From positions 36,874 through 100,873 of the forward strand of contig JAJVIM010000014.1 of the NCBI GenBank assembly GCA_022071955.1: DNA of 64,000 bases, read 5' to 3'. Source of the DNA: Anaerolineae bacterium (GTDB lineage Bacteria; Chloroflexota; Anaerolineae; 4572-78; J111). Each line of letters opens with the position of its first letter. Position 1 is the first letter of the stretch. Under the pieces are notes generated by a model that ran no database searches, was not told the origin of the DNA, and saw nothing but the letters and a program-made list of their open reading frames with translations. This document shows, in pieces, positions 48,840 through 56,545 of the stretch. Position numbers and translations under genes: made by a program.

Positions 48840-50180
48840 TTACTGCCGGGGATAACCATGCTGAGCCAAAAACGCATCGACCTGCTGGCAGATTTCCGGT
48901 ACTGCGGCCTCGGCGGTGGTCTCGCCCGACCAGACCCGCTGCAAGCCGGGGCTGATGATGGCGCCGTCCAGTTCGCCCCACTCCGGAAAGTAACCAAAAC
49001 GGCCCACTTTGGCGTTTTCAGCTTCGGTTAAAAAGGCCTGCCGGTTGGCCGGCGGCGACCCGGCCTGTAAAAACGCGGCGGAACGAGCCGTTGCCTGCAA
49101 AGCCGGGAAAATCAGGCCGGTCTCGCTGTAGATTTTCTGGCCGCCATCCGGGTTTTGTAGCCAGCTCATCAATTCCCAGGCCGCCTCTTTGTTATCGCTG
49201 CGGGCGCTCATTACCCAGGCCCCGCCGCCGGCGCTCGCCGATCGCTGCCCATCCGGCGGCAGCGGCGCCGCAGCGACATCGTAATTGAGGTCGGCCTGAT
49301 TAAACCCCGCCAGCGGGCCAAAATTCTGGATGATCATCGCCGCCTGCCCGCTGAGAAACACCGCCGCGTCGCCGCCGGCCTGGCTCAGCGCCGCATCGCG
49401 CATGGCCTGGTTGTTGTTCATCAGCCCGGCAAAAAATTTAATGGCCTCCAGCGCCGGCGGCTCGGCCAGCGTGCAGCGAGACGGATTGCGCATATCGTCC
49501 AAAATAGCGCCCCTATTTTGCCCCACCCAGAGTTGATACTTGCTGCCGGCCATTGCCAGCCCGTACCGCGCCACCCGGCCGCCCTCATCGAGCTGGCTCA
49601 GGGTATCGACGGCGGTCTGCAAATCGGCCCAACTCCAGGCATCGGTGGGGTAGGCCAGCCCGGCTTCATCAAACATCGATTTGTTGTAGTACAACACCTC
49701 AACATTAATATCGCGCGGCAAGCCGTACACGCTGCCGTTAACCATCACGCTCTCCGGCAAAGCCGGCCAGTAATCGGCAAAAGTGAAACCGCTTTTTTCA
49801 AGCCACGGGTCCAGATTTTCCAGCACGCCGGTGGCGGCAAAGGCCGGCGCGGGCCACACAAAAAGCACATCCGGCACGGCGGCGGGATCGCTGCCGGCCC
49901 AGCGCGATTGAATTTCGGTGAAATAGTCGCTCCAGGGCAGGGCCAGCATCTCAAGTTTTATGGCCGGATGACTGGCCATAAACGCCTCGCCCACCTGCTG
50001 ATGGACCGCAATTTCCGGCGGGCTGCCCCAAAAAGCCCAGGTAATGGTCACCGGGCCGCTTTCCGCCGGGGCGGGCGGCGGCGGGGCCGGCGGCTGCTGC
50101 GGCGGCGCAGACTCGGCGCTGTCACAACCGGCAAGCAGCAGCAAAACCAGCAAATATAGGGCAAGGCGACGAAGATGCAT
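48840..50180 (-). CDS. Sugar-type ABC substrate-binding lipoprotein
   Basis: The 446-residue protein has a lipoprotein signal (LALYLLVLLLLAGC) and a Pro-rich tether, then a family 1 solute-binding body: VTITWAFWGSPPEIAVHQQV, SVYGLPRDINVEVLYYNKSM and KEAAWELMSWLQNPDGGQKI, where the Tyr-Asn pair and the late helix are usual. It should bind an oligosaccharide outside the cell. No permease lies near. The divergent HAD and GT4 genes may belong to the same sugar theme. Confidence 0.9.
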   Translation of the reverse strand: MHLRRLALYLLVLLLLAGCDSAESAPPQQPPAPPPPAPAESGPVTITWAFWGSPPEIAVHQQVGEAFMASHPAIKLEMLALPWSDYFTEIQSRWAGSDPAAVPDVLFVWPAPAFAATGVLENLDPWLEKSGFTFADYWPALPESVMVNGSVYGLPRDINVEVLYYNKSMFDEAGLAYPTDAWSWADLQTAVDTLSQLDEGGRVARYGLAMAGSKYQLWVGQNRGAILDDMRNPSRCTLAEPPALEAIKFFAGLMNNNQAMRDAALSQAGGDAAVFLSGQAAMIIQNFGPLAGFNQADLNYDVAAAPLPPDGQRSASAGGGAWVMSARSDNKEAAWELMSWLQNPDGGQKIYSETGLIFPALQATARSAAFLQAGSPPANRQAFLTEAENAKVGRFGYFPEWGELDGAIISPGLQRVWSGETTAEAAVPEICQQVDAFLAQHGYPRQ

Positions 50181-50299
50181 GGCAGTTCCCCAAATTTATT
50201 GCGCCCATTTTAGCAAACAAAGCGGCCAGACACAAACAGAATTTGACCAGCGCCGCCGCCTCTGCTACCTTCACTGAAATTAAGAGCCAGGTGAAACCT

Positions 50300-50905
50300 A
50301 TGATTTCTGCGGTAATTTTTGATGTTGGCGGGGTGCTACTTCGCACCGAAGATGGCGCGCCGCGCCGCGCGCTGGAAAATCGGTTGGGGCTGGCGCACGG
50401 CCAGGCGGAGCAGTTGGTGTTTAACAGCGACAAAGGCCGCGCCGCGCAGTTGGGGCAGATTTCGGCGGCGGAGTTGTGGGCTTGGGTGGGCGATCATTTT
50501 GGGCTGGATGAGGCCGGGCTGGTCCGGTTTCAGCAGGAATTTTTTGGCGGCGACCGGCTGAACCGGCCACTGCTGGAGTTGGTCCACGCCCTGCACGGCC
50601 GCTATCAAACCGCCATCATCAGCAATTTTATGGACAACCTGACCGAAGTTATCACCGACAGGTTCCCTATTGCCCCGGCTTTTGATTTGATCGTCGGTTC
50701 GGCTTACGAGGGGGTGATGAAACCGGACGCCGAAATTTTTAACCGCACGCTGGCGCGACTGGGCGTGCCGCCGGCGCAGGCGGTGTTTGTGGATGATTTT
50801 TTGCACAACATTGAGGGAGCGCGGGCGATGGGGTTGCAAACCATTCATTACACCCCCACCACCAACGTTGCCGCCAAACTGGTCAAACTGGGCGTAACGC
50901 CTTAA
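50300..50905 (+). CDS. HAD-like hydrolase
   Basis: The 201-residue protein has the four HAD motifs: FDVGGVLLRTEDG (motif I, though the second Asp is replaced by Gly as in some phosphatases), SNFMDNLTEVITDR (II), MKPDAEIFNRTLARLG (Lys, III) and VFVDDFLHNIEGARAMG (IV). It is nearest to the DUF-type epoxide-hydrolase-N/phosphatase HADs. It ends 5 bases before the convergent GT4 gene. The missing second motif-I Asp makes phosphatase activity less certain. Confidence 0.88.
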   Translation: MISAVIFDVGGVLLRTEDGAPRRALENRLGLAHGQAEQLVFNSDKGRAAQLGQISAAELWAWVGDHFGLDEAGLVRFQQEFFGGDRLNRPLLELVHALHGRYQTAIISNFMDNLTEVITDRFPIAPAFDLIVGSAYEGVMKPDAEIFNRTLARLGVPPAQAVFVDDFLHNIEGARAMGLQTIHYTPTTNVAAKLVKLGVTP

Positions 50906-50910
50906 CGTTA

Positions 50911-52179
50911 CTACATTACCGGCACCGGTTCGGTCAGAATGGCGTACTCTGCCAGCATGCGGTCAACAATATTGGCCCACTCGTAGCGGCGGGCGTATTC
51001 GCGGGCCTGCGCGGCGAGCTGCTGGCGCAGCGGCTCGTTGGTTAGCAGCAGGCGCAACCGGCCGGCCAGTTCGCGCGCATCGCGGGGCGTAAAATGGAAG
51101 CCCGTCGCCCCGTCTTTCACCAGATGCGCCAGGCCGCCCACCCGCGAAGCCACCACCGGCGTGCCCATCGCCATCGCTTCCAGGGCCACCATGCCAAAAC
51201 TCTCGTAGAGCGAGGGCATCACCACCGTATCGGCGGCAGCGTAGTAGCCGGGCAGTTGCGATTGGTCGCGCGCGCCCAAAAACTCAACCACGCCGGTCAG
51301 GTTCAGCTCACGCTGAAGCTGGAGCAGCCGGGCCATTTCGGCATCCGGGGCCTGTGGGTCGCCGCCAACGATGACCACTCGCGCATTTTTGAGCGCGTCC
51401 GGTTGTTCCTGCTGTAAAATAGCCACAGCCCGCAGCAGAGTATCAACCCCTTTGAGCGGCTCGATGCGGCCAACAAACAGCACCACATGCTGGTTAAGCG
51501 GGATGTCCAGCTCTTTTTTGGCCCGGCACTGGGGCTGCGGTTCAAATCGAGCCAGATCAACACCCGGTGACAACACCGAAATTTTGGCCGGGTTGACCCC
51601 GTACCAGTCGATGAGCTGGTCTTCTTCGGATGGAGTGGCCGCGATGAGCCGGTCAGCAATGTGGGCCACCTGTGTTTCACCAATCAGCCGCACCGAGGCC
51701 ACCAGTTCGCTGTCGCTTTGAGCGATCTGGTTTTTCATGTGGCCGAGCGTGTGATACATATGCACCACCGGAATTGGCCCCCACGCCTGCCGCAGTTTGC
51801 CGGCTACCAGGCCCGACAGCCAGTAGTGGCTGTGGATCAGATCGTAGTGGACGCCGTACATTTGGGCAAAGTTGGCCACGCCGGCGGCAAACTCATCCAG
51901 ATAATTAACAATATTGTCGGGCGGCAGCGGCGAGAGCGGTCCCGCCGGCACATTGACCACGCGACAGCCGCAACCCAGATCGTACTGGATAGTCGGCTCA
52001 TCGGCGTCAACGGCGCGGGTAAAAATATCAACCTGAGTACCCCGCCGGGCCAGTTCGCGGGTAAAGTCACGAACGTAAACGTTCATCCCGCCGGTTTTTT
52101 TCTGGCCCAACGAGGCCAGCGGGCTGGTATGCACACTGAGCATGGCAATGCGTTGAATTGGAAAGAGATCGTAAATCAT
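50911..52179 (-). CDS. GT4 glycosyltransferase, MshA/sucrose-phosphate-synthase-like
   Basis: The 422-residue GT-B protein has MLSVHTSPLASLGQKKTGGM, then HSHYWLSGLVAGKLRQ and, in the donor domain, FVGRIEPLKGVDTLLRAV and ESFGMVALEAMAMGTPVVAS with the E-x7-E nucleotide-sugar motif. The opening HTSPLASLGQ-x-x-GGMNVYV is shared by mycothiol MshA and by sucrose-phosphate synthases. ATG at 52179 was chosen over a GTG at 52185. It is divergent from a PIG-L gene and convergent with the HAD gene. Confidence 0.88.
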   Translation of the reverse strand: MIYDLFPIQRIAMLSVHTSPLASLGQKKTGGMNVYVRDFTRELARRGTQVDIFTRAVDADEPTIQYDLGCGCRVVNVPAGPLSPLPPDNIVNYLDEFAAGVANFAQMYGVHYDLIHSHYWLSGLVAGKLRQAWGPIPVVHMYHTLGHMKNQIAQSDSELVASVRLIGETQVAHIADRLIAATPSEEDQLIDWYGVNPAKISVLSPGVDLARFEPQPQCRAKKELDIPLNQHVVLFVGRIEPLKGVDTLLRAVAILQQEQPDALKNARVVIVGGDPQAPDAEMARLLQLQRELNLTGVVEFLGARDQSQLPGYYAAADTVVMPSLYESFGMVALEAMAMGTPVVASRVGGLAHLVKDGATGFHFTPRDARELAGRLRLLLTNEPLRQQLAAQAREYARRYEWANIVDRMLAEYAILTEPVPVM

Positions 52180-52260
52180 ATTCACCCGTTTTTTGCTATA
52201 ATTTTGCAGATTGCAACCAAAAATTCTGGCTCACTTTTTTTATTTGCCAAAGGACACTCT

Positions 52261-53010
52261 ATGAAAACAACGTATGATTCTATTTATCTGGCTCCACATC
52301 TGGACGACGCTGTCCTGTCCTGCGGCGGACAGATTTTTGAGGAAACCCGGCGCGGGCAAGCAGTATTGGTGGTGACGGTGATGGCCGGTGATCCGCCGCC
52401 GAATGTTTCTGGCTACGCGCAGAGCCTGCACAGCCGCTGGGAGCTGCCGGAAGAAACCGCGACAGCTCGCCGGCGCGAAGATTTGGCCGCCTGTGCCCTG
52501 TTGGGCGCAGACGCGTTACATTGGCCGGTGCCGGACTGTATCTACCGCACCGCTCCGGCTAACGGCACCCCGATGTACCTGTCGGATGAGGATATTTTTG
52601 GCGAGATTCACCCGGCCGACGCACCACTGATTAAGGAGCTAACCGGCAGGCTGGCTGCCCTGCCGCCGGCCAACCGAATTGTTGCGCCGCTAACGGTGGG
52701 CCATCACGTTGATCATCAATTGGTGCGGCAGGCTGCCGAACGGCATTTTGGCCACCGTCTTGAGTTTTTTGAAGACTTCCCCTATGTTCAGACAGAGAGA
52801 AGCCTGGATTTCTTACAAAATTCGGGCCAGCCAAATTGGCAGGCAGAAGTTAGCCCGGTTAGCGACGCGGCGCTGTGCGCCAGGGTTGAAGCGGTGCTGG
52901 CTTACAAATCACAACTCAGTACTTTTTTTACGGATAGAGCCGATCTGGAGCGGCAGGTGTTTGGCTACGCCCGGCGGATTGGCGGCGAGCGCATATGGCG
53001 GCAGCTTTAA
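52261..53010 (+). CDS. PIG-L family deacetylase (second copy)
   Basis: The 249-residue protein has the metal motif in LAPHLDDAVLSCGGQI, with HLDD replacing HPDD, and a second metal histidine in VGHHVDHQLVRQAAE. A different branch from the PIG-L at 4263-5072, with a central insertion (PDCIYRTAPANGTPMYLSDE) that may form the acceptor site. The preceding AAAGGAC and ATG at 52261 support the start. Its last 4 bases overlap the convergent GH100-like gene. Together with the neighbouring GT4 and HAD genes it could act in making a deacetylated glycoside. Confidence 0.85.
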   Translation: MKTTYDSIYLAPHLDDAVLSCGGQIFEETRRGQAVLVVTVMAGDPPPNVSGYAQSLHSRWELPEETATARRREDLAACALLGADALHWPVPDCIYRTAPANGTPMYLSDEDIFGEIHPADAPLIKELTGRLAALPPANRIVAPLTVGHHVDHQLVRQAAERHFGHRLEFFEDFPYVQTERSLDFLQNSGQPNWQAEVSPVSDAALCARVEAVLAYKSQLSTFFTDRADLERQVFGYARRIGGERIWRQL

Positions 53011-54344
53011 AGGACGGGGCCACCGCCGGCATGCATAAACGGCTCGTTGACTTCCGCGGCTACCACGGCGGTGGGTTTGGCCGCCAGCAGTTCGTCAAAC
53101 AGCGGCAGCCGGCCGGTACGCACCGCGTTTTCGGCGTACAAAAACATGGCCGCCGACCACGCCTGCCGGTCATAGCCCATCGGCTGGCCGGTTTCGCCGT
53201 GCAGCCACTCGTTAAAGCCGCACTGGCCGTGTACTCCTTGCAGATTAGCCCGGCACAGCGAAATGAGCAAACGCTCGGCTTCGGCCTGCCAGTTGTGGCG
53301 CACCAGCGCCGCAATGTGAAAGCCGCCAATCATTGGCCAGATGCCGCCGTTGTGGTACTGATGCGGTAAATTGAGGTTGCGGCTGCGGTAATATTCGCGC
53401 CATTCGGTTTGGCCGGGATAAATACAGGGATGGATGGCTTTGGTGGGATACGGTTGAGCCATGCCCACCTGCTTCATATAGCGCAAAATGTGTTCGGTTC
53501 GATGACCATCGGCCACGCCGATGAGGATAGCCAGCAGGTTACCCAGGCTGTCGCACCAGTCGCCGTATTCCCTAAACGCCACCCACGGCAAATAAAACGG
53601 CCGGCTGGAAATGGTGCCGATGTTGTGGTAAAGCATAAACCATTCCAGGCGGATGGCTTTGAGCTTTTCCAGATGTTCGGCAAAATGCTCGGCCACCCAG
53701 CAGCGATCAATCCACATGAGCAGGTTGATGCGCTCATGCACGCCGGCTGCGGCCACATCGGGTTGGTGGATGGGCGTGCCGGGCGGCAGGTGTTTGGCCA
53801 GTTCCTGATGGGCCAGCACCGTGGCGTAGTAAAGCACGTTGTCGTACAAAATGTTGTACCGCACCGAAATCAGGTCCATCCAGTCGCCGGCTTCCGGCAC
53901 CTCCAGCAGACCGCACTCGTTCATATCCTGAAATTCCAGCCAGATGAGCGCCTGATTGATGTTGGGCCAGTGCAGTTTTAAAAAAGAGAGATCGCCGGTG
54001 AGCTGAAAATGGAGATAGTGGCCCAAAATATACCACAGGTTGGCATCAACCGCGCCGGCGTTTTCTGTGCTCACGTAGCCGGTATCCGGGTTAACATTGA
54101 GCTGAATCAGCCCGCGCCGCGACTGGTGCCGGCGCAGCACCTCCAGCGAGGCCCGGCCGGCGGCCAGCAAGCGGGCATCGCCGGTAACGGCAGCGCCCAA
54201 AAAAGTGATGATGCTGTCTCGCGCCCAAATTTGGGGGTAGCCTTCGTGCAGGCCGGAGGCGCGAAATCCGTGCGGCGTAACGCACTGATGCAGCACCTGT
54301 AAAGCGCATTCGCGCAGGTTTTCAATGGATACGGTGTCGGTCAT
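53007..54344 (-). CDS. GH100/GH63-like (alpha/alpha)6 glycosidase
   Basis: The 445-residue protein is a toroid-type glycosidase. PQIWARDSIITFLGAAVTGD, VPEAGDWMDLISVRYNILYD, HQYHNGGIWPMIGGFHIAAL and FNEWLHGETGQPMGYDRQAW match the pattern of plant-type neutral invertases (GH100) and glucosylglycerate hydrolases (GH63). Acid Asp and Glu candidates are in EAGDWMD and NEWLHGE. There is no signal peptide. With the GT4 gene close by, a role in sucrose- or glucosylglycerate-type compatible solutes is possible. Confidence 0.85.
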   Translation of the reverse strand: MTDTVSIENLRECALQVLHQCVTPHGFRASGLHEGYPQIWARDSIITFLGAAVTGDARLLAAGRASLEVLRRHQSRRGLIQLNVNPDTGYVSTENAGAVDANLWYILGHYLHFQLTGDLSFLKLHWPNINQALIWLEFQDMNECGLLEVPEAGDWMDLISVRYNILYDNVLYYATVLAHQELAKHLPPGTPIHQPDVAAAGVHERINLLMWIDRCWVAEHFAEHLEKLKAIRLEWFMLYHNIGTISSRPFYLPWVAFREYGDWCDSLGNLLAILIGVADGHRTEHILRYMKQVGMAQPYPTKAIHPCIYPGQTEWREYYRSRNLNLPHQYHNGGIWPMIGGFHIAALVRHNWQAEAERLLISLCRANLQGVHGQCGFNEWLHGETGQPMGYDRQAWSAAMFLYAENAVRTGRLPLFDELLAAKPTAVVAAEVNEPFMHAGGGPVL

Positions 54345-54545
54345 AGTTTGCCGTGCCTGCCGGCCTTATTATCCGGCACATTCATTAGATCGATATTAGA
54401 TTTATTGCACGCCGGTTACACGGCAATTATACCACAACCGGCAACTTTAGCCGGGCAGGACTCGTATCACCGGGTAAATTCCTTACCGCTTTCTTTTGTG
54501 GTATGATGGAACAAAATTTACCCCACACTGTGCCCGGAGTTTGTA

Positions 54546-56462
54546 ATGCCCGAGCAATTAGGTCGATACCAAATAGCAGAAACTATCGGGGCCGGCGGCT
54601 TTGCCATTGTTTATCGCGGCCACGATACCGCCCTGGACCGGCCGGTGGCCCTCAAAGAGCTACGGCCGGTGCTGCTGCAGGATAAAAACTGGGTGCAGCG
54701 TTTTCAGCGCGAAGCCCGCACCATTGCCCGGCTGGACCATCAGCATATTGTGCCCATTTTTGATGTTCACCACTTTAACGACCGGCTGTTTATTGTAATG
54801 CGCCTGGTAGAGGGCGGCAGCCTGGAAGATTTGCTGGTGCAGCAGGGGCCGCTGCCTTGGGATAAAGTGCTGGAAATTATTACGCCCATCGGCCAGGGAT
54901 TAAATTACGCCCACACCAACGGCGTGCTGCACCGGGATTTAAAACCGGCCAACATTCTCATCGATGCCGAACGCGGGCCAATGCTCAGCGATTTTGGCCT
55001 GGCCAAATTGCTCGGCGAGCACAGCGTGAGCCTCACCGAAAGCGGCAGCATTGTCGGCACGCCGCATTACATTGCGCCGGAAGTATGGGAAGGCAAAGGC
55101 ACCACCACCCAATCTGATATTTACGCGCTGGGCTGCATTTTGTACGAAATGATCACCGGCGAAAAAATATTCAAGGGCGAAACGCCGCCGGCAGTGATGA
55201 TGGCTCATTTTAAGCCGCTCACCCTGCCCGCCGCCTGGCCGGCAGGCGTGCCGGCGCAAATCAGCACCGTGCTCAAAATGGCGCTGGCCCAAACTCCCGC
55301 CGAACGCTACCTCGCCGCCACCGACATGGTGGCCGCCCTGCACGCCATCAGTAATGGGCAGCCATTACCGGCAGTCCCGTCCGTTGTCGAGCTGCCCCCG
55401 CCCGCACCGGAACCGACCCCGGTTACGCCTATGCCCGCGCCGCCGCCGGTTGAACCATCGCTGCCAACCCCAACGCCCCTGCCTGCCCCGGTGGCGGCTC
55501 ATCGCCGGGGCGGTTGCCTGACCAAAGCCACGCTCATCACCCTGGCGCTCATGGTGGCTATAATTATTGGCGTAGGCAGCTTTTGCGCGGCAATTGGCGG
55601 CAGCCTGGGCAGCAACATTACGTCGCCGCTGCAAACCCTGAGCAACCTGGCCGCCAGCAATATTCAGATTAGCCAGCCCATCACCGAAACCATCACAATC
55701 CCCGTTCCGGCGGGTGAAGGCGCGCCCCGGTTGGAAATTGAGGTGGCCGCCGACAAGTTTACCATCAACTCCGGCATAACCGACGCGCTGCTGCAAGGCA
55801 CGGCCGTGTACAACGTTGCCCTGCTCAAACCCAAAGTGGTCACCACCGGCCAAACCCTGCGCCTTACCCACGAAGGCACTTCCACCGATCTGTTTACGCT
55901 GATGGTGTACGATTTTATCCGCACCGACATTATTAATCAGTGGGAGCTAACGCTGGGCACAACGCCGATGGTGCTGCTGCTGAGCGCGGGCACGGCTCAG
56001 GGGCAGGTAACGCTGGATGAGTACGCCATCACCGATCTGACCGTAACCCAGGGGGCGGCGTCGGAGTTGGATATTTTGTTTAACCAGCCCAACCGGGTTG
56101 AAATGAACACGTTTGAATTTAACGCCGGCCCTATTCGCCGGGCGGCGCTGGCCAAACTGGCCAATACCCGCGCTCGCCGCCTCAACTTTACCGCCGCCAC
56201 CGGCGATTACACCCTGGATTTTTCCGGCGAGCTGCAAAATGATATGGAAGTAAAAATGCAGGGATCGGCCAGCGGGGTATCGCTGCTGGTACCGGCCGGC
56301 GTTTCGGCCCGAGTCATCCCCGACCCGGAGGCATCGTTAATTGACGCCGCCGGTAGCTGGCAAAAATCCGGGCGGGAATATGTGCTGGCCGGCAGCGGGC
56401 CAACGCTGGTGATTAATATGTCTGAACTAAACATAGAGGGCACGCTAAAACTGCGCAACTGA
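54546..56462 (+). CDS. Receptor-type Ser/Thr kinase with toast-rack-like outer domain
   Basis: The 638-residue protein has a complete kinase domain (residues 7-265): [19 protein letters not shown] (Lys 37), HRDLKPAN (Asp 131), SDFGLAK and [10 protein letters not shown] Pro/Thr-rich juxtamembrane region follows, then one membrane helix (residues 327-350). The 290-residue outer part has beta-rich repeats (LEIEVAADKFTINSGITDAL, then DYTLDFSGELQNDMEVKMQG) like the toast-rack domain of LiaF-type proteins. Its kinase is closely paralogous to that at 59408, with identical motif spacing. It precedes the cyclase-fusion gene by 83 bases, where a promoter lies. Confidence 0.9.
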   Translation: MPEQLGRYQIAETIGAGGFAIVYRGHDTALDRPVALKELRPVLLQDKNWVQRFQREARTIARLDHQHIVPIFDVHHFNDRLFIVMRLVEGGSLEDLLVQQGPLPWDKVLEIITPIGQGLNYAHTNGVLHRDLKPANILIDAERGPMLSDFGLAKLLGEHSVSLTESGSIVGTPHYIAPEVWEGKGTTTQSDIYALGCILYEMITGEKIFKGETPPAVMMAHFKPLTLPAAWPAGVPAQISTVLKMALAQTPAERYLAATDMVAALHAISNGQPLPAVPSVVELPPPAPEPTPVTPMPAPPPVEPSLPTPTPLPAPVAAHRRGGCLTKATLITLALMVAIIIGVGSFCAAIGGSLGSNITSPLQTLSNLAASNIQISQPITETITIPVPAGEGAPRLEIEVAADKFTINSGITDALLQGTAVYNVALLKPKVVTTGQTLRLTHEGTSTDLFTLMVYDFIRTDIINQWELTLGTTPMVLLLSAGTAQGQVTLDEYAITDLTVTQGAASELDILFNQPNRVEMNTFEFNAGPIRRAALAKLANTRARRLNFTAATGDYTLDFSGELQNDMEVKMQGSASGVSLLVPAGVSARVIPDPEASLIDAAGSWQKSGREYVLAGSGPTLVINMSELNIEGTLKLRN

Positions 56463-56475
56463 GCAAAAACGCTAT

Positions 56476-56503
56476 TTGAATTTTTAGCCGCACTTTTTAT
56501 AAT
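56476..56503 (+). promoter_or_regulatory. Sigma-70 promoter of the cyclase-fusion gene
   Basis: TTGAAT and TATAAT are separated by 16 bases, between the first kinase gene and the ATG at 56546. Confidence 0.6.
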
Positions 56504-56545
56504 GGGATTTACACCGAAGTTTTAAGCCTAAACTGAGCAGCAGCT

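Noticed and set aside
50300..50905. Epoxide hydrolase N-domain fragment
   Set aside because: All four HAD motifs are present in a full-length 201-residue protein, so it is not a fragment.
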